Made by a program: the position numbers and the translations under genes
The notes under the pieces: model-generated
Told to the model about the DNA's origin: nothing
Databases searched by the model: none
The model's input: only the letters and a program-made list of their open reading frames with translations
In this document: piece after piece, positions 11,801 to 24,990 of the stretch
Layout: each line of letters begins with the position of its first letter
Numbering within the stretch: the first letter of the stretch is position 1
NCBI GenBank assembly: GCA_015680685.1
Contig: MNCI01030629.1
Location: forward strand, 832-64,831
Direction of reading: 5' to 3'
Length of the DNA stretch: 64,000 bases
From: Gnetum montanum
Lineage: Eukaryota; Streptophyta; Gnetopsida; Gnetales; Gnetaceae

Positions 11801-14800
11801 GGATAATTTGCCATATCTTATTTAAAACAGAGGTTCTGTTTGTTTGTTTATGTTCCTTTTGTTTCTTTCTTTTTTCATGTTTTTGGGGTGTCTATTTGCA
11901 AGTAGTTTATCATTAATATAACACATTTATGAGAAGCCTTTTTGTCTGAGAATTCAAGGATAAATTTTTTTCAGTAGAAACTTCTTATTTTAAAGTGTTC
12001 TTTTTCACTCTTATTTTTTTAATTTCTTTTGTTTCCTATTAATGTTTTTGTTATGAAGCAGGAACAGATGATGATGCACCTCCATCTCATCCAAATCGAA
12101 TTGCAAGAGGTTCTGGCCCCGTTTCTCTGAATGGGAGGTCCTCTGGTGGACAAGGATCATATATGAGAATGCAGATGGATATGGAACTGCAAATCCATGA
12201 ACTTGAGAAAGATGCATACAGATCTGTTATCAAAGCTTTCAATGCGCAATCTGATGCCATTACATGGGTATTTATTTTTGGTTGAATATTTTCATCTATG
12301 GTTTTACATGATAGTTGAGGCCTTATTGATAAAATCCTTTGTCATTAATTCTTTACAGGCAAAGGAAGGTTTGATGTCAGAGCTGAGAAAAGAGTTAAGA
12401 GTGTCTGATGAGGAGCACAGGGAGCTTTTGGCCAAAGTAAATAAAGATGACCAATTAAAACGAATACGGTATGTCTAATTTTACTACAAATATTAGTACG
12501 TAGTTTACAGACTTGCCTTCATCTTTCAACCACAGTATTGCATCTCTGGTGCTTGATCCTTAAGTTATTGTATAGCAATTCAGACATCTGTTCCTACTTT
12601 ATCTTTATTATTTTTTCCCAATTACATTTTGATATTTTGATAGTTGAGCAGCTCAAAAAGCATGCATAAAATTTGTAATAATTTAGGGAACCTGAAACTA
12701 TTTCACTATTTAAGGACATATAGGGTATCTTTTCTTATTATATAATCAGAAGAATTGAACGACTAATGTTGGCTTTAAATTTTGGCAATTTTTTATTTAA
12801 TTTATAACCAAGAAACTTATTGTTCAGAGAATGGAGACAAGGTGGTGTTAGCCAAGGTGGACTAATGACTGTATCAGCTCCAAGTCATGATCCAATCCCA
12901 AGTCCTTCTGTTTCTGCATCTCGAAAGAAGCAGAAGATATCACACTTGCCCCCTTTATCTATTCCTTCACAACCAGGTTTGAGCCACTTGCCTGCACCAT
13001 CACAACCTTCATCCTCTGCTGGTAAAAGAGGGTCTTCTATAGCAGCAAAGAACAAAAAGTCCAAAATGGTAACTGTTGATGACTCTTCCACCACAGTTTT
13101 TTTTTTTAAAGTTTTTTTATCATATTTTTTCTCCTTGTTTGTTTTACAGTCTTCAATATAAACTTGGGTCTTTTAACATCTTCACAATATGCTTACTTAA
13201 TGCATGTTCTACCTGTAATCAGGGGCCAATGGTGTCTTCACCAATCAAAGCTGCACAACAGGTTCAAGCTACTGGCATAGTTGCAGGAAGAGGGACAATA
13301 TCAAATAGAGGGCAATTAGGGTCATTAGGCTTGGGTGAGCCTAGAGAAGCAGCAACAGTTGATCCTTTGGTTGGGCGGAGAGTGAGGACAAGATGGCCAG
13401 AAGATAATACTTTTTATGAGGCAGTGATCACAGATTATGATAAAGAAAAAGTACATAATAATTTGGTGAAATTGTTTTTTGTTTAATACTTCTTAATGCT
13501 TTCTGTGTCTAACTGCAAAACATAACCTCATTATTTCTGTAATTTTTATTCCTATGTTTGTTCTTTCAGTTTCTCATTAGCTGTGTTTAGCTTTTCAGAA
13601 TTGATTTTTAATTTCAATGGGAAGGAATTACATGTTCAGGTAAAATTGTGCCCAAATTTGGGAGCTTTTCAGAAATTTATAAAATGTTCAACTGATTATC
13701 CAAAATCATGTGATAGACGATAGGGAATACAAATTATAACATTGTAGCTTAAGCATTAAACCTTTGAGTTATGAAATAGACATTATATATGAGATATAGA
13801 AGCTAGGAATACTACAATACAGAATATTGTATATATTTCTTATCACCAATGAATACTTTTTTTTTTGGGATGGCCTAGAACAATGCCTCCGGGCTAGCGT
13901 AAAGGAAAACAACTACGTAAAAGAGATTAGTTCATATGTTCTCCAATGGTCTCCATGGTATGTTATTCTCTGTTATCCAGATGGCTACGTACATATGTGT
14001 AGGTTGAAAACCCTTGAATTTGCCACTAAAACACGTGTTATTATGATTTCTGTCATCTTCGTGTAGGGTGCCAGCAACAGTGTTAAAACGTTGATTTTAT
14101 GCTTGAGAAGTGGTTTGACATTTTTTCTATGTGTTTAGGTTTAACTGGTTGCCTTTCACTCATGTTTAGGTTTAACATTTAGGTCACTGCTGCTCTAGTA
14201 TTGCTAAGGATCTGCTTATGAACCCTGTAACTGTATGCTGTCCTTGCTCTTAGGCCCTCTTTGCTTGGCATTGCTAATGATCTGACAGTGAGCTCTGTAA
14301 GTGTATTCTGTCATTGCTCTTAGTCTTCTTTATTGTGTGGATTTGTTCTATATAATTCTTCATTCTTAAGTTGAAAGAATGATGACATTGTAAGTTCATA
14401 CATTCATAACAATTAGCAGTGGTTAAAGAGAGATGGATTAGTTAGTAATGATTATCCAACTAGAATGAGTAGAATTTCAGGTTCAGCATTTATTGCTGTT
14501 CTCCTCAGTATCATATGATATAGTTTGTGATAAGACCAGCCCTGCTAAATTGACACACTTTTAACAATGAGAATTACAATCATTTGCTATTTCTTTGACC
14601 AACAGTGATATCATAGTGCTTACAACCTTAAAACATGCAAAATAAACAGGTGAAACTAAACAGGTGAAACTATCATTAAACAGGAAATGAGGAAGCTACA
14701 AAGTTTTAAAATAGAAAAACCATGTATGTTTCATAATATTAGTAAAAGGTTAATTATGCCTATGCTAATTATTTATCGACTACAGGCCATGTGAAGTAGT

Positions 14801-17800
14801 GAAAGAATAGTGTCACTCAAAAATAAAACATAAAAGCTTTCAAAATCATGTAATCTAATCATTTTTAACACAAAGATTATAGAGCAAGAAGAGGCCTTTG
14901 ATGTTTATATGGATATTATTGTTATTAATAACATGTGCGTTATTAGATTCACCATTGTTATCTACATCAATTATTTGTTAATGCTTTTCATCATTATTAC
15001 TAGCATCATCTATCCATTTTTTCTAGGATCTACAGACTTATCCTCTTATAGAGGGAGTAAAATTAGGTTCAATTTGCTACATTTTTTCTATTATTGTGTG
15101 ATGCATCTAACATTATTTTATCCATTATTTTGTGCACAGGGAATGGTTCAGATGTATTTTTTTAAATATTTATTATTTTACTTAAAAGGAGTTCTGATAT
15201 ATTATTAGGATATAAAATTCCAATTTAAATGTAGTCATTATGTCATCTCATATGTGTATCTAGATAGTTTAACAAACCAATTAAAATAAGAAAACAAAAT
15301 GCTACTGGTAGGCATGCTGGAAGTAGCGTAACATAATGAAATTGAAACTGTAGTCTAATTATATCTATATAAACCTAAAGGATCTTTGAGACAAGTTAGT
15401 TTGAATAAAATACACTGGTACTAGTTCAGTATTTATGTAGTTTGAATATCTCTTCTAATGACGTAATTGCTTAAATAACTCAATACACAGTTATACTTGA
15501 GATTTGTTATTTATTTATGAAGAACTCTGTTCTGTAACATTCCAATCATACATGTTGCACATTTTCTATTGCTTATAATTGAGGAATTGACCACTTGGTT
15601 AGAGTGTGCGGCTTTTAGTTTACAAGTCACAAGTTCAAATCCAAGGGGTATGTTGAGATATGTGCCACCTAGGGGCACAGTAAAAGTATACGTCAAATCT
15701 TGTCTACCTTAATGGTCAGCCTATCATAGATGGGATAAAAGCATGAAGAGAATGAAGATGATTTTCTATCTCTTATAGTGTTTGTATGGAAATAGAAGTA
15801 GTTGCATGTAAATATGCCATGTCATCATGCATGTTACCACTAATGTTTTTCAAATAAAATTGAAGCTTTGTTTAGTTTTTCTGAGCCTGTTCTGAATTCA
15901 TTTTCCTTTTACCATTCTTGTTACTGAGGCTTTTGGATGATAATGTTGATCTCTACCTCTAATCAAATTTCCCCACAAGTTTGATGTACATGGTCAAGCT
16001 CATCACAATCCATTTTCATTAAAATAAAAAATAGATCTATGATAGACAATATCATTGTGGTAGATTCTCAGATACCACGTGCAGGGCTAATCAACTCCAA
16101 AGCTTGGTGATCCCTCAAGAATTTCCCAGAATTCCTTGGGGTTGAGCAGAATTCCATAGGACCAGATTAAACTTGGTGATCTCTCAAATCTCTCGGGGTA
16201 CCAAGATACATCTTTGGTATTTCCTCTGCAGAGAAAACCCAATGTTCCCTAGAGCATTAATGATAAATGTGTGGGTACAATGATTCAAAAAATCTGATCT
16301 ACACAATGAGCTACAAAGAACTAGGATGCACAAAAATCACAATGAAATAGTCAATGATCAAGCCCCAGTAAGGATCAATGTTGCTGAAAAAATAATATCA
16401 AATAATACCAAACCACAACAGCCAAGAACCTAAGAGAGCGGATTAAGGACTGTGGTGCAGCTCCTAATCTTTATCACACCCTTGCCTTGCATTGATCACC
16501 CTTGCTAATCTTTCAAGGTGTGGATCCCAGAGAAGTAAGAAAAAATAAAAGAATGTTGTGTATCATTCATTTTTCTAACAAATAAGTACACTTGGGGCGT
16601 TTCCTGCTTCTCTCTTGAATTCTCCTTGTGAACTGCCTGTGATTTGAGTGCCCAGATTAATGTTTTTGTGCGTTCTATTTTTAACCCATCGCCTGCTTGG
16701 CATATCCCAATTGTGAGGTTCTACCTCTTTTTCCAGACATTCCAGATGCTTGGAGTGTTCCATTGACAAGGGTAGACAATTCTGATTGGGACATTCTAGA
16801 AGATTCCAGACATCCCACTTACTTGGCAGGGAGATCACCATGGCAAATCCTTAGATACTACTCTCTGTAGGGTAATCAACAAAAAAACTTGGGGATCCCT
16901 CAAGACCTTCCAAGAACGCCTCAGGGTTAGTACAAGTACAAAAACAATCACACAAGACTAAAGCAAATTTGCAGTCTCTCAAGACTTACTACAACCTTGG
17001 AATTCCCTCCACAGAGAAAATCCAATGCTTCGTAGAGCATCAATGAGAAATCAAGCGATAAAATGTGTAGGTACAGTTATTCAAAAAATCTGATATACGC
17101 AACGAGGTACAAATAACTAGTGCACATAAAATCACAGTGGAACATTCAATAATCAAGCCCTAGCAAGAATCAAGGCTACAGAAAAAATAATGTTAAAGAA
17201 TACCAAACCACAATAGCCAAGACTCGGAGGAATAGATTCAGGATTGTGGTTCAGCTGTTAACCTAGATGCTTGCCTTGCGTTGATTGTTCTCGACAAGCT
17301 TCCAAGATGTGCAATATAGAGTTCAACGATGTGGATCCAAGAGAAAAAATGACAACGAAATAATGTTGTGTTTTATTTTGTGTTTCCCATGACTTAGTAG
17401 CCTTGGGCATTTTTGGCTTCTCTCTTGAGCTTTTTTTGTCAACTGACGTTGAACTGGAGTGCCTGGATTAACGTTTGTGTTCTTTAGTTTTGACCTGACA
17501 GCTTCCTGAGATGCCACATTTTAGGCTAGGCTTCCTGATTGTGAAGCTCTTCCTCTCTGCCCAGGTGTTGCAAATGCTTGAGACATCCCACTGACAAGGG
17601 AGGCAATTCTAGTTAGGTCATCCCAGAAGATTCTGAATGTCTGACTTGCCTAGCTGGGACAAACCATGTGCAACTTTGCTTAAATTATCCAGACGTTCCA
17701 CTTGATCTGGCTGTGCATTTAGTTAGAATGTCTTGCCTTCATTCTGATGCCCCGCTGCATTAACTGGGACATTCCAGAATTTTGGACATCTCCTCTGAAC

Positions 17801-20800
17801 CTCCGTGTTGGCTTGGGATCATCTATGGGTCTTTTTGATGACTCGTTCTTTGTTTGAATTGATTATAAGCATTTCAAATTCCATTTTACCTGCACACACT
17901 TGATCAACCAAGGCACATTTCTTCATTTTCAAATTTTTACTTACCAAAGTCAAAATTTTGTTAACAAATATATTTTGTAGGTTGCTAGTCCCAGTAACTT
18001 AGAATGCTCATCATCAAATTATAGTTTCAAGGATGTGTTCTGCCATATAGAACTGACATAGTTAACTTTTTTTAAAAAAGGCTTTGCTTGTTAATGAGAC
18101 CCAGGTTGGAATAGATAGCAATGCCAACAAAATTAGCTACCAGACATTTATAGATGTTTCTAGGAAATTGGAGAATATGTCTAGGTTTAATAAACCTAAG
18201 GTTAGTTTGAAAGCAAGTACATGAATGAGTTAAGATAAGGAGTAATAGAATTGATTGCATGAGTAATTGCCCCTGTTTGGTAGGGGCTTAGGATTTTCTG
18301 TTTTTTACATTTCAAGATCTTCAGATGTGTGGTTGGTCTTATTTCCGTTGTGCTTATATTTGTTTGCAAGTGCAGAATTTGTATTGTTGATGGGCCCTAA
18401 TAGTGGTACAACATAACAACCTATTTTTCATTTCTGAAAACATGTGTCTGGCCGTTTTGAGAGGAACTGGAGCAACCACATTTCACTATTGCGAAAAACA
18501 AATTCATCCTGAGACCGTTAAATGCCCAATTTTGAATAATTGCCACTTCTCATCCTTGCAGCCAAATAATACATGCATTTGAACAATACATGTAAATAAT
18601 CTTTGGTGAGGGTAACTTCTTATCCTTTCAGCCAACTAGTATATGCATTTGTGCTATTTGGCTATGATTCATATATTAGTTAGTCATTTCAACCATTTTT
18701 AAATTTTTCTACGTTATAATTATATACTTATACATATTTTTATTAAACTTCAGAGTATGTGCCATAATTGTCCTCTATACCTTCTCTGGGACATAGAATT
18801 TAATTTCTTAGATTACGTTAGAACCTAAACGCCTGGTAATTTCTAAGAAGAGAATCGATGATTTATTAAGGCAAAAAATAATTATCAAAGAAAATGATTC
18901 GTACAATTTTATGCTGGGAAAAAATCATTTGTGGTCAGTAGAGATGCTACTTGTACTGTGCTTCTTCATTCTTGTCAAAGTTATCCTGGTTAGATTATTT
19001 AGTTTTCTTTTTAATCAATTTAGACAAGCTCATTGAGCATCCGTATACTCCAATCAACTTTCTTGGCTTCAATTAAACTTTTGCATTGTATTTCTTGAAG
19101 CCCTTGAACATCTACCCAATGTATGGCCTATAAGGAACGTACCATTATTTACTGGTCTACCTCTGTACAAATGCAAAATTTCCCAGCTATTCAGATATAC
19201 CTGGATTGATATGTGCTAGAGAATTATTTAATTCCTGCTTATATCTACCATATTGACCATATTGTCAACCAACATTCAAAATTACTTAACACATTCTTCA
19301 GGCATTTGCTGGGCCATTTAGCTCAAGGCTAGTTTGTTCATATAGAGGTTCCATTGGAGCAATGGCTAATGTGATATGTTATTTTGTTTTCTTTTAGGTA
19401 GTCTAATATTATATGTGCATCAGTGAACCATAAAAAAAGCATCATTATCCAGAGGTTCAATACTCATCCTGGGCAGGGTCTTGGGAAGGCAGTGGATGAG
19501 CAAAAACCTAATCTCTTTCAAGTGGCTCTAACCAAGTTTGAACCTAGAGAAACAAGCACTATTAGTTCACTAAATATTTTTGTCATCTATTCAAAACATC
19601 TGTGGCTGGTTTTCCTTAATGAAAGTTAGCATTTATTGTACAGTTCTGACCCAGTATCAGTTGTGGCAGGTTCTTTTTTAAGTTCTGTCTGTTAAATACC
19701 CAATTTCTTTTGTGTTAATTTGCTATATTATGCTGTGTATGCTGATGCATTCAGATTATTCTTTGAGAGTTGATGTTTAATCTAATCATAATACATTAGT
19801 GTTCCACTGAGGTTCTCAACACTATCTCTTCATTTAACTTATTGCCTGTCAATGTCATGGTAATAATTTCTCTTTGAAAGACACTTAGCAGCTACCTTTT
19901 TTTAATGCAGGGTCTGCATGCATTGGTTTATGATATGAACACCAATCAGGAGACATGGGAATGGGTTAATTTAAAAGAGGTAGTCTTTTTCTGTCTTGTT
20001 ACTAAAATCTCTTTAAAAATTATTTTGCTAACAGTTAAAAAAATTTTAAAATTCAAATTCAAAATTTTCACTAAATCTATGTGAAGACCTTAGGGTTCCA
20101 AGGGATAGAATATAATTTTAACCAATTCTTTTGCAGTATTTGGTCTCAGTATACTATGATGGCATTGAACTTGTGATGTGAAGAAAGCAAGTAATGCATC
20201 ACTTAAATTTTGTGTATTTTCTGCAGATCTCCCCAGAAGATATAATGTGGGACTTGGATGGTCCTCCTTTGTCTGTTCGAGGAAATCGGGGTGTAGGTGG
20301 ACGAGGTTCTAAGAAAGGAGGTCGTGGAGGGTTGGTTTCTTCTGGAAGGGGAAGAGGTACTTTGAAAGGTCAAACTAGGAAGGATTTAGTACCCTCTCAG
20401 AATGGTACTGGGAAGAAGCTACCAAGTCATATAGAAATACTGGATACAGAGGCGGTCCTAAGGGCGGTAATTACTTTTTAGCATTTATTATTCTCTTTCT
20501 TTCCAATCAGATTTTTTTGAAAATGCATTTGTTGACATTGGCCATTGGCCCACAACACGTTTGCCTTTCTTTTCTGGCATCGAAGTCTTTGACTATTATG
20601 ATTAATGGTCTTTTGGATTTTGACGAAGCATTAAAGAATTTTATCTTTGGGAGAGTTTACGATAAATATATTACAAGGAACCAAAATTTACATGAGAATA
20701 TTTTCAACATTGGCAGGTTGAACGAATTGCTGCAGATCCACATCCTGATCCATCTGACATTGAAAAAGGCAAGAAAATGCTAAAAGTAAGAATAAATGTT

Positions 20801-21218
20801 TTTACTTTTGTTTTTACCGTTTTATCAGTCAAATACAGCATTTTCATACTCAATCTTCCACAGGACCAAGAGCAAACGCTAATGAATTTCATATCATTAC
20901 TGGGAGAGACTTCGGATGGGGAGAGTGGTATGTACATTCTTAAGGGTAAAAACAATTATATACCCTTTTTTTTGTTACATCTTGTACTATTCAATGTTTA
21001 TAGGAGATGTTCGGCGTCCAGTTCCATCCCGTACGGAATCCATGGATGGTGAGAGAGGTTGGAGAAATCGGCCATATGCAGGAAAAATGAATGCTGCTGT
21101 TTCTGATTATGACATGGTAGGAGATCGACACGAAGGATCAGATGGGGATAGGGAGCATATTATTGGCGAAGGAGGTGTACCATTTGATGAGGCACATGAC
21201 AGAGATGATGATATGTGA
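5859..21218 (+). CDS. EML: EMSY-LIKE protein (ENT + Agenet/Tudor), ten coding exons
   Basis: Joining 5859-5886, 12062-12267, 12359-12468, 12828-13068, 13223-13450, 19911-19979, 20227-20466, 20717-20785, 20864-20927 and 21004-21218 gives an uninterrupted 489-residue frame. All introns are GT...AG and all phases agree. Residues ~50-120 form an ENT domain (from MELQIHELEKDAYRSVIKAF). Residues ~242-303 form the Agenet/Tudor-like domain (DPLVGRRVRTRWPEDNTFYE, then HALVYDMN and ETWEWVNL). Residues ~313-345 are Gly/Arg-rich. The C-terminus is acidic. Arabidopsis EML proteins are nuclear histone-mark readers linked to defence and seed development; that role is inferred by family. The start was chosen because a 28-nt first exon coding MHYSRSDSSG joins in phase to TDDD, matching the usual EML N-terminus. 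Introns 1 and 5 are 6.2 and 6.5 kb. Confidence 0.92.
6129..6381. repeat. ~125-bp diverged tandem duplication in EML intron 1
   Basis: The two copies (about 6129-6260 and 6261-6381) share AAAATTTTTAGT, CTGCATTTTTTC, the block ending in TAAACAAAGACGGACATTT, and their order. The copy ends (AAACAAAGACGGACATTT at about 6243 and 6364) are nearly identical. It lies 240 bases after exon 1, in a locally GC-richer zone. Confidence 0.8.
7840..7960 (-). mobile_element. tRNA-derived SINE, second family
   Basis: On the minus strand it reads GGCCATTAGCTAGTTGG (A-box-like, 7918-7932 region) followed about 40 bases later by GAGTTCAAAGCC (B-box, 7872-7883). The spacing matches a tRNA head. The body is unlike the family at 2.8-4.7 kb. 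Confidence 0.6.
10532..10712 (+). mobile_element. tRNA-derived SINE with 81-bp internal tandem duplication
   Basis: GTTCAAGTGGTTAGCTC (A-box-like) and TTACTAGTTCGGATC (B-box-like) mark a tRNA-related head at 10540-10600. The 81 bases 10551-10631 are repeated at 10632-10712 with three or four changes, duplicating both boxes. Confidence 0.6.
15585..15720 (+). mobile_element. tRNA-derived SINE, third family
   Basis: ACTTGGTTAGAGTG (A-box-like, ~15592) and AAGTTCAAATCC (B-box, ~15631) are spaced as in a tRNA. A body with GGGGTATGTTGAGATATGTG and GGGGCACAGTAAAAGTATAC follows. The same family appears on the minus strand at 28745-28860. Confidence 0.65.
16055..17690. repeat. Pair of diverged ~800-bp direct repeats in EML intron 5
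   Basis: The segments 16055-16845 and 16846-17690 are collinear. Shared landmarks are TTCAAAAAATCTGAT, CACAGTGGAAC/CACAATGAAATAG, ATACCAAACCACAA.AGCCAAG, CTTGCCTTGC.TTGAT, GGCTTCTCTCTTGA and CATCCCACT. The copies have drifted by roughly a quarter of positions. They may be two LTRs of an element without an interior, or a tandem duplication; no TG...CA ends or target duplication could be fixed. Confidence 0.65.
19425..19600 (-). mobile_element. SINE-like repeat, fourth family (copy 1)
   Basis: It shares order and sequence with 32575-32755: CCAGAGGTTCAAT..CTCATCC, GG.AAGG.CAGTGGAT, CCTAATC, AAGTGGCT, CCTAGAGAAACAAG. Read on the minus strand both have a B-box-like GGTTTGA stretch after TTGTTTCTC. 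The copy here is shortened at its 5' side. Confidence 0.5.
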
Positions 21219-22829
21219 CTCATCATAACCTGATGTTCACTAATTTAGTTTCTTAAAGATTGCCCTTTTGTGTTGTACCATAAATTACTGTTTTCACTGA
21301 AATTCTCCCTGGCATTTAATTCTTATGTATTTGCTCAAAAGGGTTGCTATCTGCAAAGTTTTTTCCTGAAAATTCGCTGCAGAATGTGTATACCCTTTTT
21401 GATTGTTTGCTGGTCGACATATGGATGCCCAAGGCTTCTTCCTTGTTGATAGCTATAGCTTATGATAACATGAAATGGTTTGATCCTCCTGAAATTGGGC
21501 ATGATTGCTGGTCTATTTTGGCAAATCGATTAGGCTAGCTGCAGATTAACCAAAATACATCTGTAATATATTTTATTTTTGTTCTTTTGCATGCATAGAA
21601 TGCAAATATTTTTAACGTTTTTTAATTATCGGTATATGCATTTAGTTTCATGTTAATTTATTTTCATGCGTAGATGTAGGTTTTGAAGTCCAGGTTTACC
21701 GTTAGTGATCTAACCATATAGCTGAGGAGATGAGGATAGCATTGTTTTACCAGAGAAAATCCTAGTAAGTGGCATCTATACAATACGTAACACGGTTGTG
21801 GAGTAACTACAATTTTTATCTTTGAGAGAGAATTGGAGAAAGAGATTGTGGCTTGTGCTGAGAAGAGCAGGGAAGCCATAGTTTCAAGTTTGATTTGGTT
21901 AATAAAATCCACCACGTATAAGTTTTGTTGTTTGGGGCATTTCGAAGTTTCCTTTCCCTTGTACTTTATTATTTCAATAAGGTGAGGTGATTATGTCCAT
22001 GTTGGTACGTCGCAAAGTTCTTCTGTGGAATGAATTCTAGTAGTAACATGATTTTAAACATGTGTATTCAATGTTAGGAATAATTGTTGAAGATGTAGTT
22101 TGGAAGTAGTGGTGTTAGGAGGATTTGAATAGATATTGTAGCTGAGGAACCCATAGGGGTCCTTAGTTCAATAAGAACTTGGGTTGAAACTTGTATTATA
22201 GAAAAGAAAGAGATTTTATTTTATTTTAATTAAAGTAGATTGCTACGTTTAGGTTTTAGCTGCCTTGTCTTGCTTAATATAAAAGTTGGGCTTTTTACAT
22301 TATCTATTTGTGTAGTTTATATTTGGCTGATAGAACTAAAGAGGGATTCTATGCAACCTTTGTTGCAGTCTTGGTCTTGTGATTAAAATCTACAACCTTG
22401 CATAAGTTTTATTTCTCTTATATTTTATTATTCTAATATCATGATTATATTTGTTTTGAATAGGTTGCAAAGTTTTTGCATCAAGAGTGTTATAGTTTTA
22501 AAAGTTTTAGGCAAATGTAAGAAATTTATGATGTTTTCTCTTTGGTTTATAGATGTATTGTGTAGTTTCTAATTTTTGGTTTATTGGTTTTTCTGAATTA
22601 TGCATATTGTATTAGCATTGATATATTGATTATCTTGGTATGAATTAATTATTTATGCTTCAATTTGGAAGATAGTTATGATTTTGGCATTTTATTTAAA
22701 ATGTTTGTTTTCTCTATATTTGTTAGTTTTATTTTTGATTTGTTTCTTGGATTTTGCATTTTTGTTTTTGATAGTTGGTGAATTTGATCTCAATTTTCAT
22801 GTTTTTGTCACCTTCTACTTGTTTTCTAT
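21219..22829. other. EML 3' flank, no gene seen
   Basis: This holds the EML 3' UTR and AT-rich flank. No clean AATAAA lies close to the stop; TGTAATATATTTTATTTTTG near 21560 is a plausible polyadenylation region. Small ORFs at 21344 and 21664 lack homology and splice context. Confidence 0.6.
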
Positions 22830-24990
22830 GTTAGGATAACTATTTACCAAAGAGATGAAGTGTCGGTAATCTAGGTCCAAGTTGCAATGAATCAACTATC
22901 AAGAATCAATATCCTTTGCTTAGACATAATGATTTATTTGATTAGTTAAGAGAAGCTAAGATGCTCTCAAAGATTGATTTCAAATGAGAATATCACAAAG
23001 TAAAAGTGGAATATATTCCTAAGATTGATTTTTGGACAAAATATGAACAATAAGACTTATTTGCTATGCCTTTTGGATTAACCAATGCTTCAACCATTTT
23101 TTTACATTTAATAAAAAATGTTACATGATCTTATTTGGATTGCTTTATTCTTGTTTTAGACCACAAAGAACATTTGTGAATTATGTTATCAACTTTAGGA
23201 GAGCATTAGGTACTTGAACATTCTTACAAGTGTTTTTTTTTTTTTTTTGGAAAGGGAAACTCAATTTCTTAGACATATAATATTTTGGAATATCCATTGA
23301 TTTGTTTTAAGTTTTAGTCATTCATGATTGGTCTATTCCAACCTTAGTAAATAAAGTAATAAGGTTCTTGGGATTATTTGGTTATTATAGAAACTTTGTA
23401 GAAAACTTATTTTAGTTGGTTATTTTTGTTTGTAATGATGCTTGCCAAATAGCTTTTATTGAATCTTTCCAATCGTTAAAAATCTTATGATATCTATAAG
23501 AGAAATGTTTGGATGATATTCATGCAACAAGGTAAGAAAGACACTTGTGACTTATGCTTTTAGATAATTAAAGCATCATGAGACTAAGTATTCAAAACAT
23601 AATCTTGAACTTGGTGCCATAATGTTTGCTCTCAAAATTTGGATACATTATTTGTATGGTGAATAGATTACTTTATGGATAGACTATAAATGTCTATAGT
23701 ATATAATGAATTAGCCTAAACTGAATATGAGACAAAGAAGGTGAGTAGAGTTATTGGTAGATTTTGATTATAGTTTAGTATTATCTAAGTAAAGGGAATA
23801 CAATGATAGATGCTTTAAGTAGGATAATTGGGAAAATTTTGTAGTTTCACTATTCTACCTAGTTTAAAGGATGAGTTTCTTCTTCAAAAAAAAAAAAGAA
23901 AAAAAAAAGCCTTAGATCCTTATTATCAAGGTAAGGTATTTGCATTGATAAAAAAGGATTAATTCCTAATATTGAATAATTTAGACTTGTTGAAATACAA
24001 AGTAAAAATGTATGTATTAGAAGTGATCTATCAAAAACTTTTGGAGAAAACATATTTGAGTAAGTACTAGATGTATTTAAGCAGTGACAAAATGTATTAG
24101 AATATTAAGAAGCATTATTGGTGATCTAATATTAAGAAAGAAATAGGCAATTTTATGGCTAAGTATTTGGTGTGCCAAAAAATAAAAGTTTAGTATCAAA
24201 GACCTAGTGGGTACTTGTATCCACAGAACATTCCATAGTGGAGGTGGAAAGTGATTGATATGGGTTTCATCACAAGTTTGTCTCAAATTAGGAATGGGAG
24301 GTATGGCATCCTTGTCGTTATAGTTTTTTTTTTTTTTTTTTTTTGGGGAGGAAATCTTATTATTTTTTGGTTACAAAGATACCAGAAAGTGTAGAGGATA
24401 GTGCATAATTATCTCTTAGAAATTGTCAAACAACATGGTGTATTGGGAAATATTGTTTTAGATAGAGTTCACATCCAAACTTTTGCGAGGTTTCCAAAAA
24501 GACATGAGAATAAAGTTGAATTTATGTTCAACTCATCATTCCCAAAAAGAGGACCAAACATAACATATAAATCAAATTTTAAAAGACATGCTAATGACAT
24601 GTATGTTGGAGTACATAAATAGTTGGAATGGATTATTACATTTGGTTAAGTTTGCCTACAATAGTTAAAGGTAGCCTCATATGTTGTGCACCTTTGTGTT
24701 GGAATACTTTAAAAGATTGATAGCAAATTAGGATAGATATCATGGAATGGACTATATAACAAAGCAAATTAAAGTGATTAGGGATAGATTAAAGGTAGCT
24801 TAGGATAAATATTTTGAGTATGAAAATAATAGAAGAAGGCCTTTAGAATGTAATATTGTTGATTTTGTTTTCCTTAGGTGTCTTCTTTGAAAAGACTTAT
24901 GCAGTTTGGTTAAAAGGGAAAGTCAACATCCCAAAAATAATATTTATAATCAGCAAAAAAATTTCAAAGTGCATCATACGTTTAACATTG
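22830..24990 (+). pseudogene. Decayed chromovirus-type Ty3/gypsy pol
   Basis: Conceptual translation, broken by many stops, shows collinear pol landmarks. RT: LREAKMLSKIDFK and FAMPFGLTNAST (about 22945-23095). The connection region: FLGLFGYYRNFVEN (about 23370). RNase H: NLELGAIMFALKIWIHYLYG (about 23600-23665). Integrase: DMGFITSLSQ..NGRYGILVV (about 24255-24320). The 3' end: RRRPLEC...VDFVF and SLKRLMQFG (about 24830-24910). These order and match the chromovirus branch rather than Athila or Tat. No LTRs are recognisable, and poly(T) runs interrupt it at 23229 and 24327. It fills the gap between the two convergent host genes. Confidence 0.8.

Larger units (their letters stand above)
5887..12061 (+). 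other. EML intron 1 (6.2 kb) contents
   Basis: No coding exon of another gene is recognised here. It contains the duplicated segment at 6129-6381, a tRNA-derived SINE at 7840-7960, an 81-bp tandem duplication inside a second SINE at 10532-10712, and otherwise AT-rich sequence. First introns of this size in plants often hold regulatory sequence, but no specific element can be named. Confidence 0.7.
13451..19910 (+). other. EML intron 5 (6.5 kb) contents
   Basis: This intron splits the Agenet domain between VITDYDKEK and GLHALVYD. It holds a SINE at 15585-15720, a pair of diverged ~800-bp repeats at 16055-17690 and a SINE-like repeat at 19425-19600. I found no retroelement coding sequence or host exon here. 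Small ORFs at 13827 and 14909 have no recognisable homology. Confidence 0.75.

Noticed and set aside
12885-13094. Minus-strand ORF of 69 codons
   Set aside because: It is a shadow of EML exon 4, whose frame is confirmed by phase and homology.
21344-21538. 64-codon ORF after EML
   Set aside because: It lies in the presumed 3' UTR region with no homology; the EML stop at 21216-21218 fits the family's acidic end.
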